A stretch of DNA of 18,586 nt from Actinomycetes bacterium (GCA_023403475.1 JAEYEL010000061.1:1-18586); one strand, 5' to 3'; counted from the stretch's first letter, positions 5,417 to 13,472 are shown. Notes: generated by a model not told the origin, from the sequence alone. Translations and numbers: made by a program.

Positions 5417-7636
5417 ATGATTTTTTACGGAGACTGGGTTGGGCCTACGTCCAACACGCGGTTTCGCACGTGCATGGAGATGCGAACCAACGGTCAAGAT
5501 GAGTTTCTAGGCTATGTGCAGGTGTATTTTTGGGTTGAGGCAACGGGCAGCTTCGGCGGTACGAGCTTGAAAACCAGCTGGGGAAGTTCGGCGACGCTTC
5601 GGGGCGCTGGTAATTATGCTGAATCCGATTGGATTAACGTTGGCTGGGTTGACTACAGGTCGTCGGTTTCAAAATCGGGGGAGGCGTATTATACCGGCGG
5701 GTCGGGAACCGTTTATCGTTCTGCTGCGAGCGGCTCTTATGCTCCTGAGATTACCATATCGCGCCCGAAGCCTTGCGAGAGTTGTACGCACGTGCGCGTT
5801 TCCGACAACAAGAATTCTGTGTCGTGGGTGAACAAGCCTGAGAATACGAAACCTTACAGCGAAATCTACATCGAGCGGCAGGTGGACGGAGGCGTATGGT
5901 CGCGCGTTGCGATTGTTGACGGTTCTGCTAACAGCTGGTCCGATACCACGACATCGGCCAACCATCGCTACTGCTATCGCGTCGACCCCCATAATCCTGC
6001 CGGCTTCTCGACGGCGTATGCCACCTCGCTTCCTACGTACAACACGCCCGCTGCACCGTCGAAAGTTACCGTTGCGCGAAAGGATGCGACAACGGTGGTC
6101 GTGTCCATTGAGAACGGGGCACTTACGGCCAGTGCGCTGGATTTGCAGTGTTCTTCCGATGCGAAGACGTGGGTTGCTGTTCGGACGGTGACGGGGGAGT
6201 GCGTCACATCTGTTGAAGATGCTCCGGGCGGCGGAACCTTCTACTACCGAGCGCGGAACACCAGAGGTTCTCTTGCGTCCGCCTGGTCGGGCGCAAGCAA
6301 CGCGGTGGTCACCATATGTCCTCCTGCTGCCCCTACGCTTATTGCGCCTGTACAGGGGTCGGTCGTTGAGAAGACGCTGGAAACCGTTACGTTCTCTTGG
6401 TTGCACAATCCCATAGATGGCAGCGCGCAAACCGAGGCGGAGGTCGAATACGCCATTAACGGCGGAACCGCAACGGTGAAAAGCGTTTCGGACTCCAGTC
6501 AGAGCGTTTCCGTTGCGAATTCGTTCGGCGTCAACTCGTCTATCGTTTGGCGGGTGCGCACCAAGGGGGCTAGCGATGAGTTTGGCCCATGGTCGGCCAG
6601 CAGGTCGTTCCGCGTTTGCCAGGTGCCGACAGTCGTTATCACGACGCCCAGCGTGGACGGCGGCGCGGTTACCGATGTTCCCGTTGAGATAACATGGAGC
6701 TATTCCGACGCTTCCGGTAGCCAGGTTACTGCGAACGTTTCGATTCGCGATGCACAGGGCAAAGAGCTGTGGGCGCGATTGGTACAGGGATCGGCCAGTT
6801 CGGTGTCCGTGGGCGCAGATGAGCTTCTGCTGGCCAACAAGGCTTCTTTCGAGGTCGTGGTTGCGGTCACATCGTCCTCTTCACTTTCGGCGCGCGCCGT
6901 GCGCACGTTCGCCACGAATTACGTCGAACCTGCGAAACCCGAGGTGGAGGTGGTAGTTGACTCCTCGAAAGGTAGCGTGCGGCTCGTCGTTCGCGAAGGG
7001 GTTGCGCAGGAGGGTGAGTCGGTTGCCGCCACGAAGTCTTTGGGGCTGTTTCGCCGAAATGCCAACGGCTCGTTGGTGAGCCTTATGAGCGATGCGGCGA
7101 GCGGAGCCGGTGCGGTTGATCTGTATCCGCCGCTTGACCAGGACTTGTCCTATATTGCCACCGCTGCCACCGAAAACGGACTCACGTCGGTCCAAGAGAT
7201 TGTCGTGAGGGTTCCGTCTGGGGGCTACGTGTTCTTCAACTTCGATGCGGCACTGGGCTATTCGCGCGTTGCCAAGCTGGCTATGGACGTTGAGTGGAGC
7301 ATGCAACGCGAGCGAGATTGCGAGGTTTTCGAGACGGAGGGCAACGAGGATCCGCTGGTGTTCTACGGAGCGGCATGCCGCACCGAGGCAAGCGTCTCGG
7401 GCAACGTGTGGCTGAGCGAGCAGGCGGCGCCCAACGGTTGGTGGGACGAAGCCGCTTCGGCGCCTGCGTTTAACGATTTGGCGGAGGATATTGGCGTGAA
7501 GGTGGTCCGGTTTCCCCGTGGGGAGGTTCTTCCTGCAAGTGTAACCTGCGAGGTGGGCGTTTCCTCGGCCAATTCGCTGGTTGCTTCCGTGAGTGCGAGT
7601 GTTCGGAAGGTGAGGGCGCATGGACTGGCTATCTAA
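5417..7636 (+). CDS. Phage tail protein with tandem fibronectin-III-like domains
   Basis: This 739-residue protein probably forms part of the tail tip or fibre. The start at 5417 has GAGGTGA five bases upstream, overlapping the tape-measure stop. Residues 1-115 form a compact, strand-rich N-terminal domain (glycine, tryptophan and tyrosine rich). From about 117 to 600 there are four or five beta-sandwich units of fibronectin-III type, recognisable by PxxP starts, a conserved W in the first half, and Y-x-Y-R-V/A or WRVRTKG near the end of each unit. The C-terminal 140 residues (FNFDAALGYSRVAKLAMDVE onwards, ending FPRGEVLPASVTCEV) form a different domain that may anchor it to the tail. It overlaps the next gene by 17 bases. 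Its position after the tape measure fits a distal-tail protein, but the C-terminal fold is not identified with certainty. Confidence 0.7.
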   Translation: MIFYGDWVGPTSNTRFRTCMEMRTNGQDEFLGYVQVYFWVEATGSFGGTSLKTSWGSSATLRGAGNYAESDWINVGWVDYRSSVSKSGEAYYTGGSGTVYRSAASGSYAPEITISRPKPCESCTHVRVSDNKNSVSWVNKPENTKPYSEIYIERQVDGGVWSRVAIVDGSANSWSDTTTSANHRYCYRVDPHNPAGFSTAYATSLPTYNTPAAPSKVTVARKDATTVVVSIENGALTASALDLQCSSDAKTWVAVRTVTGECVTSVEDAPGGGTFYYRARNTRGSLASAWSGASNAVVTICPPAAPTLIAPVQGSVVEKTLETVTFSWLHNPIDGSAQTEAEVEYAINGGTATVKSVSDSSQSVSVANSFGVNSSIVWRVRTKGASDEFGPWSASRSFRVCQVPTVVITTPSVDGGAVTDVPVEITWSYSDASGSQVTANVSIRDAQGKELWARLVQGSASSVSVGADELLLANKASFEVVVAVTSSSSLSARAVRTFATNYVEPAKPEVEVVVDSSKGSVRLVVREGVAQEGESVAATKSLGLFRRNANGSLVSLMSDAASGAGAVDLYPPLDQDLSYIATAATENGLTSVQEIVVRVPSGGYVFFNFDAALGYSRVAKLAMDVEWSMQRERDCEVFETEGNEDPLVFYGAACRTEASVSGNVWLSEQAAPNGWWDEAASAPAFNDLAEDIGVKVVRFPRGEVLPASVTCEVGVSSANSLVASVSASVRKVRAHGLAI

Positions 7637-8714
7637 CAGCGTGCGAGAGGACGTATTCCAGTACTGGCAGGTTTCGCACGACGACCTGGAAAGAGAAGTC
7701 GGTTTGGTGAGCGGCATTACCGGCGGGTCGCTTGAATGGAACGACCTATCGGACATAAAGACATCGGGTTCGCTCGACTACATCGAGAAGCCTGATGTTG
7801 GCAATGGTCTTCTGCGCGTGGTTTCGGTGAGCACCGATTTGGCGACGGGCGAGTTCGAGCGGGTGGTGCATGGCACCTATCTGGTGTCAACACCCTCGAG
7901 CACCTATCGCGGAGCCATCGAAGAGGGTACGGCCGATTTGTACAGCGTGCTGCAGATTCTTGCCGAAGACTGTTTCGAGGAACCCTTCGTTCTCAAGGCG
8001 GGTGCTACTGCGGTCACGGCGGCGGCTAACATCGTCATCTCAGCGGGGCTGCCCGTTGTGGCGAGTCCTTCCGATGTTCAGATTACCGGCGATGTCGTTT
8101 TCGATAGCGACGACAGCAAGCTCGAGATTGTGAACAGCCTGCTTGAGATGGCGGGGTTCGCCGCTGCCGATTGCGACGGCTATGGGCGCGTGCTCTTTCG
8201 CTCGTGCGGTAGCGACCCTCGGACTCCTCGCTGGTCGTTGGCGGATGATTCGACGTGCGTGTTTCGCAGCGGAATCGCTCACGAGTGCGACGTGTTCAGC
8301 GTCCCCAACGTGGTGGTTGTGAGCTGCAAGTCTTCGGGTGAAGACGATGCCACGCCGGGAATTGCGGTGAATGGGGATTCGAGCAGTCCGTTTTCCATTC
8401 AGTCGCGAGGTAGGCGCATCGTTCTTCATGAAACGGTTTCCAATGTGGCCGACCACGCTGCGCTGCAGGCGAAGGCCGAGAGGATTCTGCTTGGGAAGAT
8501 GGCTCTGACGGACGATTACGAAGTGGTGCATTCCTACATTCCGCTGAACATGGGGGAGGTATGCGCGCTGAGATACGACAAGGCCGGTGTGTATTGCGAT
8601 AACTTGGTGGCGGTTCGTCGTAGCATGAAACTTCGCCCCGGTATGGAGTGCACGACTCATTTCCGACGCAGTGCGCAGTTGTCAGATTCGTTGCCGGCCG
8701 GAAACGAAAGCTAG
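7620..8714 (+). CDS. Hub-like phage minor tail protein
   Basis: This 364-residue protein starts inside the previous gene (17-bp overlap), so translation is coupled. It is strand-rich with no signal peptide or membrane helix. Its layout (N-terminal WLSNSVREDVFQYWQV, a central region with DLYSVLQILAEDCFEEPFVL and LEIVNSLLEMAGFAAADCDG, and a C-terminal domain with MGEVCALRYDKAGVY) resembles the minor tail or baseplate hub proteins found after fibre proteins in Gram-positive siphoviruses. The identification comes from gene order and general character rather than a diagnostic motif. No peptidase active site can be recognised. Confidence 0.6.
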   Translation: MDWLSNSVREDVFQYWQVSHDDLEREVGLVSGITGGSLEWNDLSDIKTSGSLDYIEKPDVGNGLLRVVSVSTDLATGEFERVVHGTYLVSTPSSTYRGAIEEGTADLYSVLQILAEDCFEEPFVLKAGATAVTAAANIVISAGLPVVASPSDVQITGDVVFDSDDSKLEIVNSLLEMAGFAAADCDGYGRVLFRSCGSDPRTPRWSLADDSTCVFRSGIAHECDVFSVPNVVVVSCKSSGEDDATPGIAVNGDSSSPFSIQSRGRRIVLHETVSNVADHAALQAKAERILLGKMALTDDYEVVHSYIPLNMGEVCALRYDKAGVYCDNLVAVRRSMKLRPGMECTTHFRRSAQLSDSLPAGNES

Positions 8715-8723
8715 GTGATTTCT

Positions 8724-9356
8724 GTGGATGCATATGAAATAGCGCGGCTGGTCGGCGATGCCGGCCCGCGGCGGTCGGACGCTGTCGAGTACGCCACGAT
8801 AGTCGAGCCCGGCGAAGGCGGTGCTCTTCGGGGCGTTCCCGACGGTTGCACGCAAAGCGTTCCGCTGATTCGGTGCTGCCATGCGGTGCCGGGCGACCGG
8901 GTGGTCGTGCTGAAAGCCGGCCGGGAATGGCTTGCCGTGGCGGTGGTAGGCGGCGATTCGTGGGATGCGCGCATTGCTTCTGCGGGCGGTTTGCTGCCGA
9001 GTGACTGGATTATCGATTCGGGCAAGGTTTCCGGTTGGTCGTACGAAAAATGGGCAGGTGGCAAGCTGGTGCAGCGCAAGCGTTATGAGGTTTCCGTCAC
9101 GTCGTGGAACTCGTGGGGTGCTGTGTACGAAGGCATTCCGGGTGTCTCCGGCGAGGTATACGGGTTGACGTTCGCCGGCGAGGCTCCATCGTGGAGATGC
9201 GAGACCGTTTTGGGCGAAAGCGGCTACGGGGCGCTCGGGTTCAGCTTCAACGGCGGATCGATAACCCGCGCACCGAACGTCTGGATCGTTCGCCCCGATG
9301 ATCCAGGCGCGCTCGTTTACACGTTCGAGCTTATCGCCACCGGGCGCTGGAAGTGA
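8724..9356 (+). CDS. Small phage tail-tip protein, OB-like N-terminus
   Basis: With the GTG at 8724 (AGGTGA five bases upstream) this is 210 residues; a GTG at 8715 is also in frame but sits inside that ribosome binding site. The first 85 residues contain VPGDRVVVLKAGREWLAVAV, a small barrel-like pattern common in tail spike and baseplate subunits. Residues about 90-210 are rich in W, Y, G and S, as in a beta-sandwich receptor-binding or carbohydrate-binding domain. It follows the hub-like gene directly and precedes the lysis genes, the usual place for a host-contact protein. The exact family is not recognised. Confidence 0.55.
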   Translation: MDAYEIARLVGDAGPRRSDAVEYATIVEPGEGGALRGVPDGCTQSVPLIRCCHAVPGDRVVVLKAGREWLAVAVVGGDSWDARIASAGGLLPSDWIIDSGKVSGWSYEKWAGGKLVQRKRYEVSVTSWNSWGAVYEGIPGVSGEVYGLTFAGEAPSWRCETVLGESGYGALGFSFNGGSITRAPNVWIVRPDDPGALVYTFELIATGRWK

Positions 9357-9379
9357 TCGTCATGGGGGGAGTCGTTAAT

Positions 9380-9472
9380 ATGTTCGGTTTGCCTGGTTGC
9401 CTGGTTGTTTGGTTGCTTGGTTGTCGTTGCGGAGCTCATGCGGGCTGGCGCGGTAAGGATATGGAAACATGA
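9380..9472 (+). CDS. Possible 30-residue hydrophobic peptide overlapping the holin start
   Basis: ATG 9380 is preceded by GGGGGGA (9364-9370) at a 9-base spacing. The frame encodes MFGLPGCLVVWLLGCRCGAH and ten more residues, ending in a TGA that overlaps the holin ATG as ATGA. The first half is hydrophobic with three cysteines, and much of it is encoded by an 8-bp tandem repeat, so it could be chance. The good ribosome binding site and stop-start overlap argue for translation, perhaps as a leader controlling the holin. Confidence 0.35.
   Translation: MFGLPGCLVVWLLGCRCGAHAGWRGKDMET
9391..9422 (+). repeat. 8-bp tandem repeat, four units, before the holin gene
   Basis: Units are GCCTGGTT, GCCTGGTT, GTTTGGTT and GCTTGGTT. 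Two copies are identical and two differ by one or two bases. The tract lies between the ribosome binding site of the small frame at 9380 and the holin start. Because the unit is not a multiple of three, a copy-number change would shift that small frame. Confidence 0.75.
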
Positions 9473-9927
9473 GTGAATTGCTTGTAATTACCCTTTTGGC
9501 TATGGTCTTAGACGTGGCAACGGGCTTTGCCGGTGCCGTCAAATGCGGTTCTGTCCAATCGGGACGCATGAGAGAAGGCCTGTGGCACAAGGCGGGGTTC
9601 GTTGGCATGATCGCCATGGCGTATCTGCTCGAGTTCGGTGCGCGTGTTGTTGACCTGGGCGTTTCCATTCCTGCCGTGAGCGCGGTGTGCGTGTTCGTTG
9701 TTTTGACGGAAGCGGCTTCCATTATGGAGAACCTTTGCGTGCTCAATCCGACCGTTGCGGCAAGCCCTTTGGGAAGCGTATTCGGGCGCAGCGGCGAAGG
9801 CGAGCTGCAAAAGACAGTTGGTGAGGGCGGGTTTCAAGGGGCTGCCTATGTTGGCGGATCGCGAGGAGCCGACGGCAAAGACGCGCTTTGGGAAACCGGC
9901 GATGGGGGTGCGTATTCGCATGAGTGA
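9469..9927 (+). CDS. Phage holin (holin family 4 / Cp-1 type)
   Basis: The holin makes lesions in the cytoplasmic membrane at the end of phage growth and releases the endolysin encoded next. The 152-residue protein has three hydrophobic helices (about 4-24, 42-61 and 67-89). Between them lies the family pattern: L-D-x-A-T-G-F at the end of helix one, a basic loop with SGRMREGLWHKAG, and an acidic residue at the end of helix two. The hydrophilic C-terminal 60 residues are glycine-rich and charged. AAGGA about ten bases upstream is the likely ribosome binding site. The stop overlaps the endolysin start by 8 bases (ATGAGTGA), so the two lysis genes are coupled. Confidence 0.8.
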   Translation: MSELLVITLLAMVLDVATGFAGAVKCGSVQSGRMREGLWHKAGFVGMIAMAYLLEFGARVVDLGVSIPAVSAVCVFVVLTEAASIMENLCVLNPTVAASPLGSVFGRSGEGELQKTVGEGGFQGAAYVGGSRGADGKDALWETGDGGAYSHE

Positions 9928-10900
9928 TTTGGGCAGGTTCTGCGAGCGCATGCGCTATTGGTGCGACGAGGGGAATCTGGGGTACTGCCAGGAGCATCGC
10001 CAGGACATTCGCTATGGCGGGGAATGCGATTGCTCGAGCTTGGTTCTGTTCGCGCTTGTCGAGGCGGGGTTCGATGTTGGCTCGGCGAGCTACACGGGAA
10101 ACATGGCCGCCAACCTGGTTGCGCGCGGGTGGCGGCGCATGGAAAACGACGGGCGCCCGCGCAAGGGCGATATCCTGCTGAACGAGAAGTACCACGTGGC
10201 CGTTTGGCTGGGGAATTGCCTTGCCCAGGCTTCTGTAGACGAGCGCGGGCTTGTGTGCGGGGGCCAGCCTGGCGACCAAGGCGCTCCGAACGGTCGCGGC
10301 GAAACGAACACGCGGAGCTACTACGATTACCCGTGGGATTTTTACCTAAGATGGCAGGGCGGAAAGGCCAGCGGGGCCGGCGAAGGGGCTTCGGAGGAGG
10401 ATGGCCGTTTCGCCGGGGAAGACGGCCGCTTTGCCGGAGACGATTGCGCTTCGCCTGAGACCACTGGTGGCTCTTCGGTCTTCGGATATGTTTGCGCTGC
10501 GCAGAGATGGCTTCTAGGCGCTGGTTATTCGGTCGGGTCGTGCGGTATCGACGGCAACAACGGCCCGGACACACATAAAGCGCTTACGCGATGCTTGCAA
10601 GATGCCTTGAACGAATACGGGGCGGGGCTTGCGGTGGACGGTTCCTACGGACCGTTTACCAAAAGCGCTGTTGGCAAGTACGGTCCCGTTTGCCTGTCGT
10701 GTGGGCGAAAGTCGCTTGTGCGTGCCGTGCAGGCTGCGCTTCTCGCTGCGGGCTTTTCTGTGGGTCCGTGCGGAATCGACGGCTCATGCGGGTCCGCAAC
10801 CGATGCTGCCATCAGGAGTTTTCAGCGGGCGAGTTCGCTGAAAATAGACGGATACGCAGGCCCCGAAACATGCGAGAGGCTTTTCGGCAGCAAAGCGTGA
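9920..10900 (+). CDS. Phage endolysin: cysteine peptidase/amidase plus peptidoglycan-binding repeats
   Basis: This 326-residue enzyme should cleave the peptide part of peptidoglycan. Residues 1-145 form a papain-like NlpC/P60- or Amidase_5-type domain, with likely catalytic C38 in the CDCSS motif and H92 in KYHVAVWLG. A linker follows with two copies of the 7-residue unit E-D-G-R-F-A-G (about 160-173). Residues about 187-326 hold peptidoglycan_binding_1-type repeats, seen as GIDGNNGPDTHKAL, VDGSYGPFTKSAV, GIDGSCGSATDAAIRSFQ and IDGYAGPETCERL. The start at 9920 follows GGGGGTG at nine bases; an in-frame ATG at 9902 lies just upstream. The protein has no signal peptide, so export depends on the holin. 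The binding repeats are unusually cysteine-rich. Confidence 0.85.
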   Translation: MSDLGRFCERMRYWCDEGNLGYCQEHRQDIRYGGECDCSSLVLFALVEAGFDVGSASYTGNMAANLVARGWRRMENDGRPRKGDILLNEKYHVAVWLGNCLAQASVDERGLVCGGQPGDQGAPNGRGETNTRSYYDYPWDFYLRWQGGKASGAGEGASEEDGRFAGEDGRFAGDDCASPETTGGSSVFGYVCAAQRWLLGAGYSVGSCGIDGNNGPDTHKALTRCLQDALNEYGAGLAVDGSYGPFTKSAVGKYGPVCLSCGRKSLVRAVQAALLAAGFSVGPCGIDGSCGSATDAAIRSFQRASSLKIDGYAGPETCERLFGSKA

Positions 10901-10925
10901 TCAAGCGCTCAGCTGCCAAATGCGC

Positions 10926-10959
10926 GTCGGCGGGTTCCTTGTGCTAGGAGCCCGCCGAC
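10926..10959 (+). terminator. Terminator of the tail-lysis cassette
   Basis: A 14-bp stem (one G-T wobble) with a 6-base loop starts 25 bases after the endolysin stop. The outer nine pairs, GTCGGCGGG with CCCGCCGAC, are perfect. It is followed by TCTTATGG, so the T tract is weak. It marks the end of the phage-derived unit. Confidence 0.65.
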
Positions 10960-10963
10960 TCTT

Positions 10964-12043
10964 ATGGCGAACGGGGAAAGCGTCGTCGCTGCCGAAGAAG
11001 TGCAGGTTGACGACGTGTGCCGCGTGTTTCCGGGCGAGACCGTCCCTGTTGACGGCGTGGTGGAAAGCGGCGAGACGTCCATCGACGAATCGGTCATGAC
11101 AGGCGAATCCATGCCGGTCGACAAGCGTGCGGGAGACGCCGTGCTGGCGGCCGGCGCCGAAAGCCTTTCCGAACATCCGCTCGGGCGCGCCATCGTGTCG
11201 AGCTACCGGGAGGAAGCGGGGCGCGAGGCGCCTGCTGCGTCGGAGTTCGAGATGATTCCCGGGCGCGGGGTCAAGGCGTGCGCGGAAGGGTGCGAGGTGC
11301 TGGTGGGCAGCGCGCAGATGATGGTCGAACGCGGCGTTTCGGGCGCTTGGCGTACGAGCGCGGAAGGCATCCCGTCGGAAGGCGACCGGTCGCGCCGCGC
11401 CCTCCGCGAGGCTGCCGCTGCGTACGAGGCGCAAGGGTGCACCGTTTCCCTTGTGGCCGTCGACGGGGCGCTTGCCGGTATCGTCGCGCTTGCCGATACT
11501 GTGCGGGAAGACGCCGCCGACACGGTTGCCAGTCTCGATTCGCTCGGCGTGCGCACCACGATGGCCACGGGCGACCACGAGGCGGCGGCGAACCACATTG
11601 CCGAGCAGACTGGCGTGTCGAGCGTGCGGGCGAACTGCTTTCCCGAAGACAAGATGGCGGCTATTGAGGAATACGAACGCGCGGGCGAGAACGTGGCCAT
11701 GGTAGGCGACGGCGTGAACGACGCGCCTGCGCTCAAGCGTGCCTACGTGGGCATCGCGATGGGGGGCGTGGGCAGCGACATCGCCGTGGACGCGGCCGAT
11801 ATCGTGCTCGTGCACGACGGCATCGACACGCTGCCGCACCTGTTCGCCTTGGCCCGGCGCATGATGATCACCATCAAGTGCAACCTCACGTTCTCCATGA
11901 CGCTCAACTTCGTGGCCATCGTGCTGGCCATCACCGGGCTGATGGGGCCGGTGATAGGCGCGCTCATTCACAACGCGGGAAGCGTGCTGGTCATCGTGAA
12001 CTCGGCGCTGCTTCTTCGTTGGAAATCGAAGAAGTTGGGATAG
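10964..12043 (+). pseudogene. P1B metal-transporting ATPase remnant, lacking the phosphorylation site
   Basis: The open frame of 359 codons resembles a Zn/Cd/Cu-type P1B ATPase but is not functional as it stands. Residues 1-64 are part of the actuator domain (PGETVPVDGVVESG, then TGES at 46-49, then GDAVLAAG). The next residue already belongs to the nucleotide-binding domain (SEHPLGRAI, residues 69-77). Missing between them are the membrane helices with the CPC metal site and the DKTGT phosphorylation motif, normally about 200 residues. Later parts are normal: GRGVKACAEG, ATGD in the P domain, VGDGVNDAPAL, and two C-terminal membrane helices ending HNAGSVLVIVNSALLLRWK. The N-terminal metal-binding part and first helices are also absent, and the ATG at 10964 has no ribosome binding site. 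The internal deletion kept the frame. The left truncation lies at the edge of the phage cassette. Confidence 0.85.
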
Positions 12044-12062
12044 CGCCGACCAAGGCCGTCTT

Positions 12063-12105
12063 GCCCGGCGCGCCGCCCCTGCGCGCCGCCGCGCCTCCGC
12101 CGGGC
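12063..12105. other. GC-rich imperfect hairpin after the ATPase remnant
   Basis: GCCCGGCG (12063-12070) pairs with CGCCGGGC (12098-12105) around a 27-base very GC-rich interior that includes GGCGCGCC. No T tract follows. It may be the old ATPase terminator. The rest of the gap to serC (12044-12273) holds only the promoter and ribosome binding site listed for serC. Confidence 0.3.
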
Positions 12106-12230
12106 CGGCGGAATCGTTCGACGTTTCCCTCAGACGGCGAACGCTGCTTCGGCAAGTCGGGTCGCGCAGCGCCTTTCCGCCGTCCGCCTGTTTTACAGCG
12201 GTTGATGCGCCTTTCCGAGCAGCATCGCGC

Positions 12231-12236
12231 TACAAT
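12231..12236 (+). promoter_or_regulatory. Likely -10 box of serC
   Basis: TACAAT lies 38 bases before the serC ATG, which gives a leader of about 30 bases. No good -35 hexamer is found at 16-18 bases, so the call rests on the -10 box and its position. Confidence 0.4.
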
Positions 12237-12273
12237 GGCGGGAATGTTTTTCCCACGAGAGAAGGAGCGTGAA

Positions 12274-13359
12274 ATGGGCAGGGTGTACAATTTTTCTGCA
12301 GGTCCTGCGGTGCTTCCCGAAGAAGTGCTCGCGGAAGCGGCCGCCGAGATGCTTGACTATCAAGGCTGCGGCATGTCGGTCATGGAAATGAGCCACCGCT
12401 CAGCCGCGTTCAAGGGCATCATCGAGGCTGCCGAGGCCGATCTGCGCGAGCTTATGGGCATTCCCGACAACTACAAGGTTCTCTTCATGCAGGGCGGCGC
12501 GACCACGCAGTTCGCGGCCATTCCTATGAACCTTATGACCGGTTCGGGCAAAGCCGATTACATCGTTTCCGGCTCGTGGTCGAAAAAGGCGTTCAAGGAA
12601 GCGGCCATGATGGGCGATGCCCGCTGCGTTGCCACAAGCGAGGACAAAACCTTCTCCTACATTCCCAATGTAGACAAACTTGACCTCGATCCGGAAGCGG
12701 ACTACGTCTACATCTGCGAGAACGAGACCATATACGGCACCAAGTACCACAAGCTCCCCGAAACCGGCGACGTGCCGCTTGTGGCCGACGTGTCGTCGTG
12801 CTTCCTTTCCGAACCCGTGGATGTTTCCCGATACGGCATCATCTACGGCGGCGTGCAGAAAAACGTCGGCCCCGCCGGCGTGGCCATCGTCATCGTCCGC
12901 GAAGATCTGATCAAAGACAAATGGCTGGTCAACACGCCCACCATGCTGAAGTACAAGACAATGGCCGACAGCAACAGCATGTACAACACTCCACCGTGCT
13001 ACACCATCTACATGTGCGGGAAGGTGTTCAAGTGGCTGAAGACCCAAGGCGGTCTTTCCGCCATGAAGGAGCGCAACGAACGCAAGGCCGCACTGCTCTA
13101 CGACTACCTTGACTCCACCGATTTCTACACGGCCACCGCGCGCAAGGAGGACAGATCCATCATGAACGTGCCGTTCGTGACCGGCAATGCCGATCTCGAT
13201 GCGGAGTTCGTGGCCGGTGCGAAGAAGGCGGGCATTGAGAACATCAAGGGTCATCGCAGCGTAGGCGGCATGCGCGCGAGCATCTACAACGCCATGCCCT
13301 ACGAAGGTGTGGAGGCGCTCGTGAACTTCATGAAGGAATTCGAGGCCGCGCACCGATAG
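12274..13359 (+). CDS. serC: Phosphoserine aminotransferase
   Basis: SerC is a cytosolic PLP enzyme that converts 3-phosphohydroxypyruvate and glutamate to 3-phosphoserine and 2-oxoglutarate. It is the second step of serine synthesis and also acts on the related vitamin B6 intermediate in some bacteria. The 361 residues match the usual length. The start at 12274 has AAGGAG (12262-12267) at a good distance. Visible family features are YNFSAGPAVLPEEVL at the N-terminus, MSVMEMSHRS, the phosphate-binding LFMQGGATTQF, DVSSCFLSEPVDVSRYG, and the PLP lysine K196 in YGGVQKNVGPAG. The C-terminus SVGGMRASIYNAMP is typical. The gene is intact. The serA gene follows after a terminator, so the two steps appear to be separate transcription units. 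Confidence 0.95.
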   Translation: MGRVYNFSAGPAVLPEEVLAEAAAEMLDYQGCGMSVMEMSHRSAAFKGIIEAAEADLRELMGIPDNYKVLFMQGGATTQFAAIPMNLMTGSGKADYIVSGSWSKKAFKEAAMMGDARCVATSEDKTFSYIPNVDKLDLDPEADYVYICENETIYGTKYHKLPETGDVPLVADVSSCFLSEPVDVSRYGIIYGGVQKNVGPAGVAIVIVREDLIKDKWLVNTPTMLKYKTMADSNSMYNTPPCYTIYMCGKVFKWLKTQGGLSAMKERNERKAALLYDYLDSTDFYTATARKEDRSIMNVPFVTGNADLDAEFVAGAKKAGIENIKGHRSVGGMRASIYNAMPYEGVEALVNFMKEFEAAHR

Positions 13360-13367
13360 GCCTGCTC

Positions 13368-13391
13368 CTCCAAGACTCCAAGACTCCAAGA
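13368..13391 (+). repeat. 8-bp tandem repeat, three units, after serC
   Basis: CTCCAAGA is repeated three times without change, starting 9 bases after the serC stop. The following stretch up to the terminator also contains two small stems: GCCGC/GCGGC, and CGACGAA/TTCGTCG around 13415-13435. Confidence 0.8.
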
Positions 13392-13443
13392 CAAGCCGCT
13401 TAGCGGCGCTTGGCGACGAATCGTGTTTTCGTCGATTATTTGG

Positions 13444-13472
13444 CCGCCCGCCTGCTTCGGCGGGCGGTTTAG
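13444..13472 (+). terminator. Terminator between serC and serA
   Basis: CCGCCCGCC (13444-13452) pairs perfectly with GGCGGGCGG (13459-13467) around a 6-base loop, followed by TTTAGTTCT. It is placed about 85 bases after the serC stop and 56 bases before serA. Confidence 0.8.

Noticed and set aside
5669..6430. 253-codon frame antisense to the fibronectin tail gene
   Set aside because: Arginine-rich shadow frame, no domain signal, inside an intact phage gene.
9391..9422. Short repeats considered as a CRISPR array
   Set aside because: Units are contiguous 8-mers without spacers. No CRISPR-length repeats or cas genes occur in the window.
10901..10963. Phage attachment site at the cassette/ATPase border
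   Set aside because: The cassette ends here and the ATPase is broken here, but no second copy of any stretch of this gap was found near the left end of the cassette, so an att site cannot be claimed.
10901..11971. 356-codon frame antisense to the ATPase remnant
   Set aside because: A histidine- and arginine-rich shadow. The sense strand carries recognisable P-type ATPase motifs over the whole stretch.
13392..13440. Riboswitch or attenuator before serA
   Set aside because: Two small stems are present, but they precede the terminator and resemble no known amino-acid leader or riboswitch. They are more likely part of the serC 3' end.
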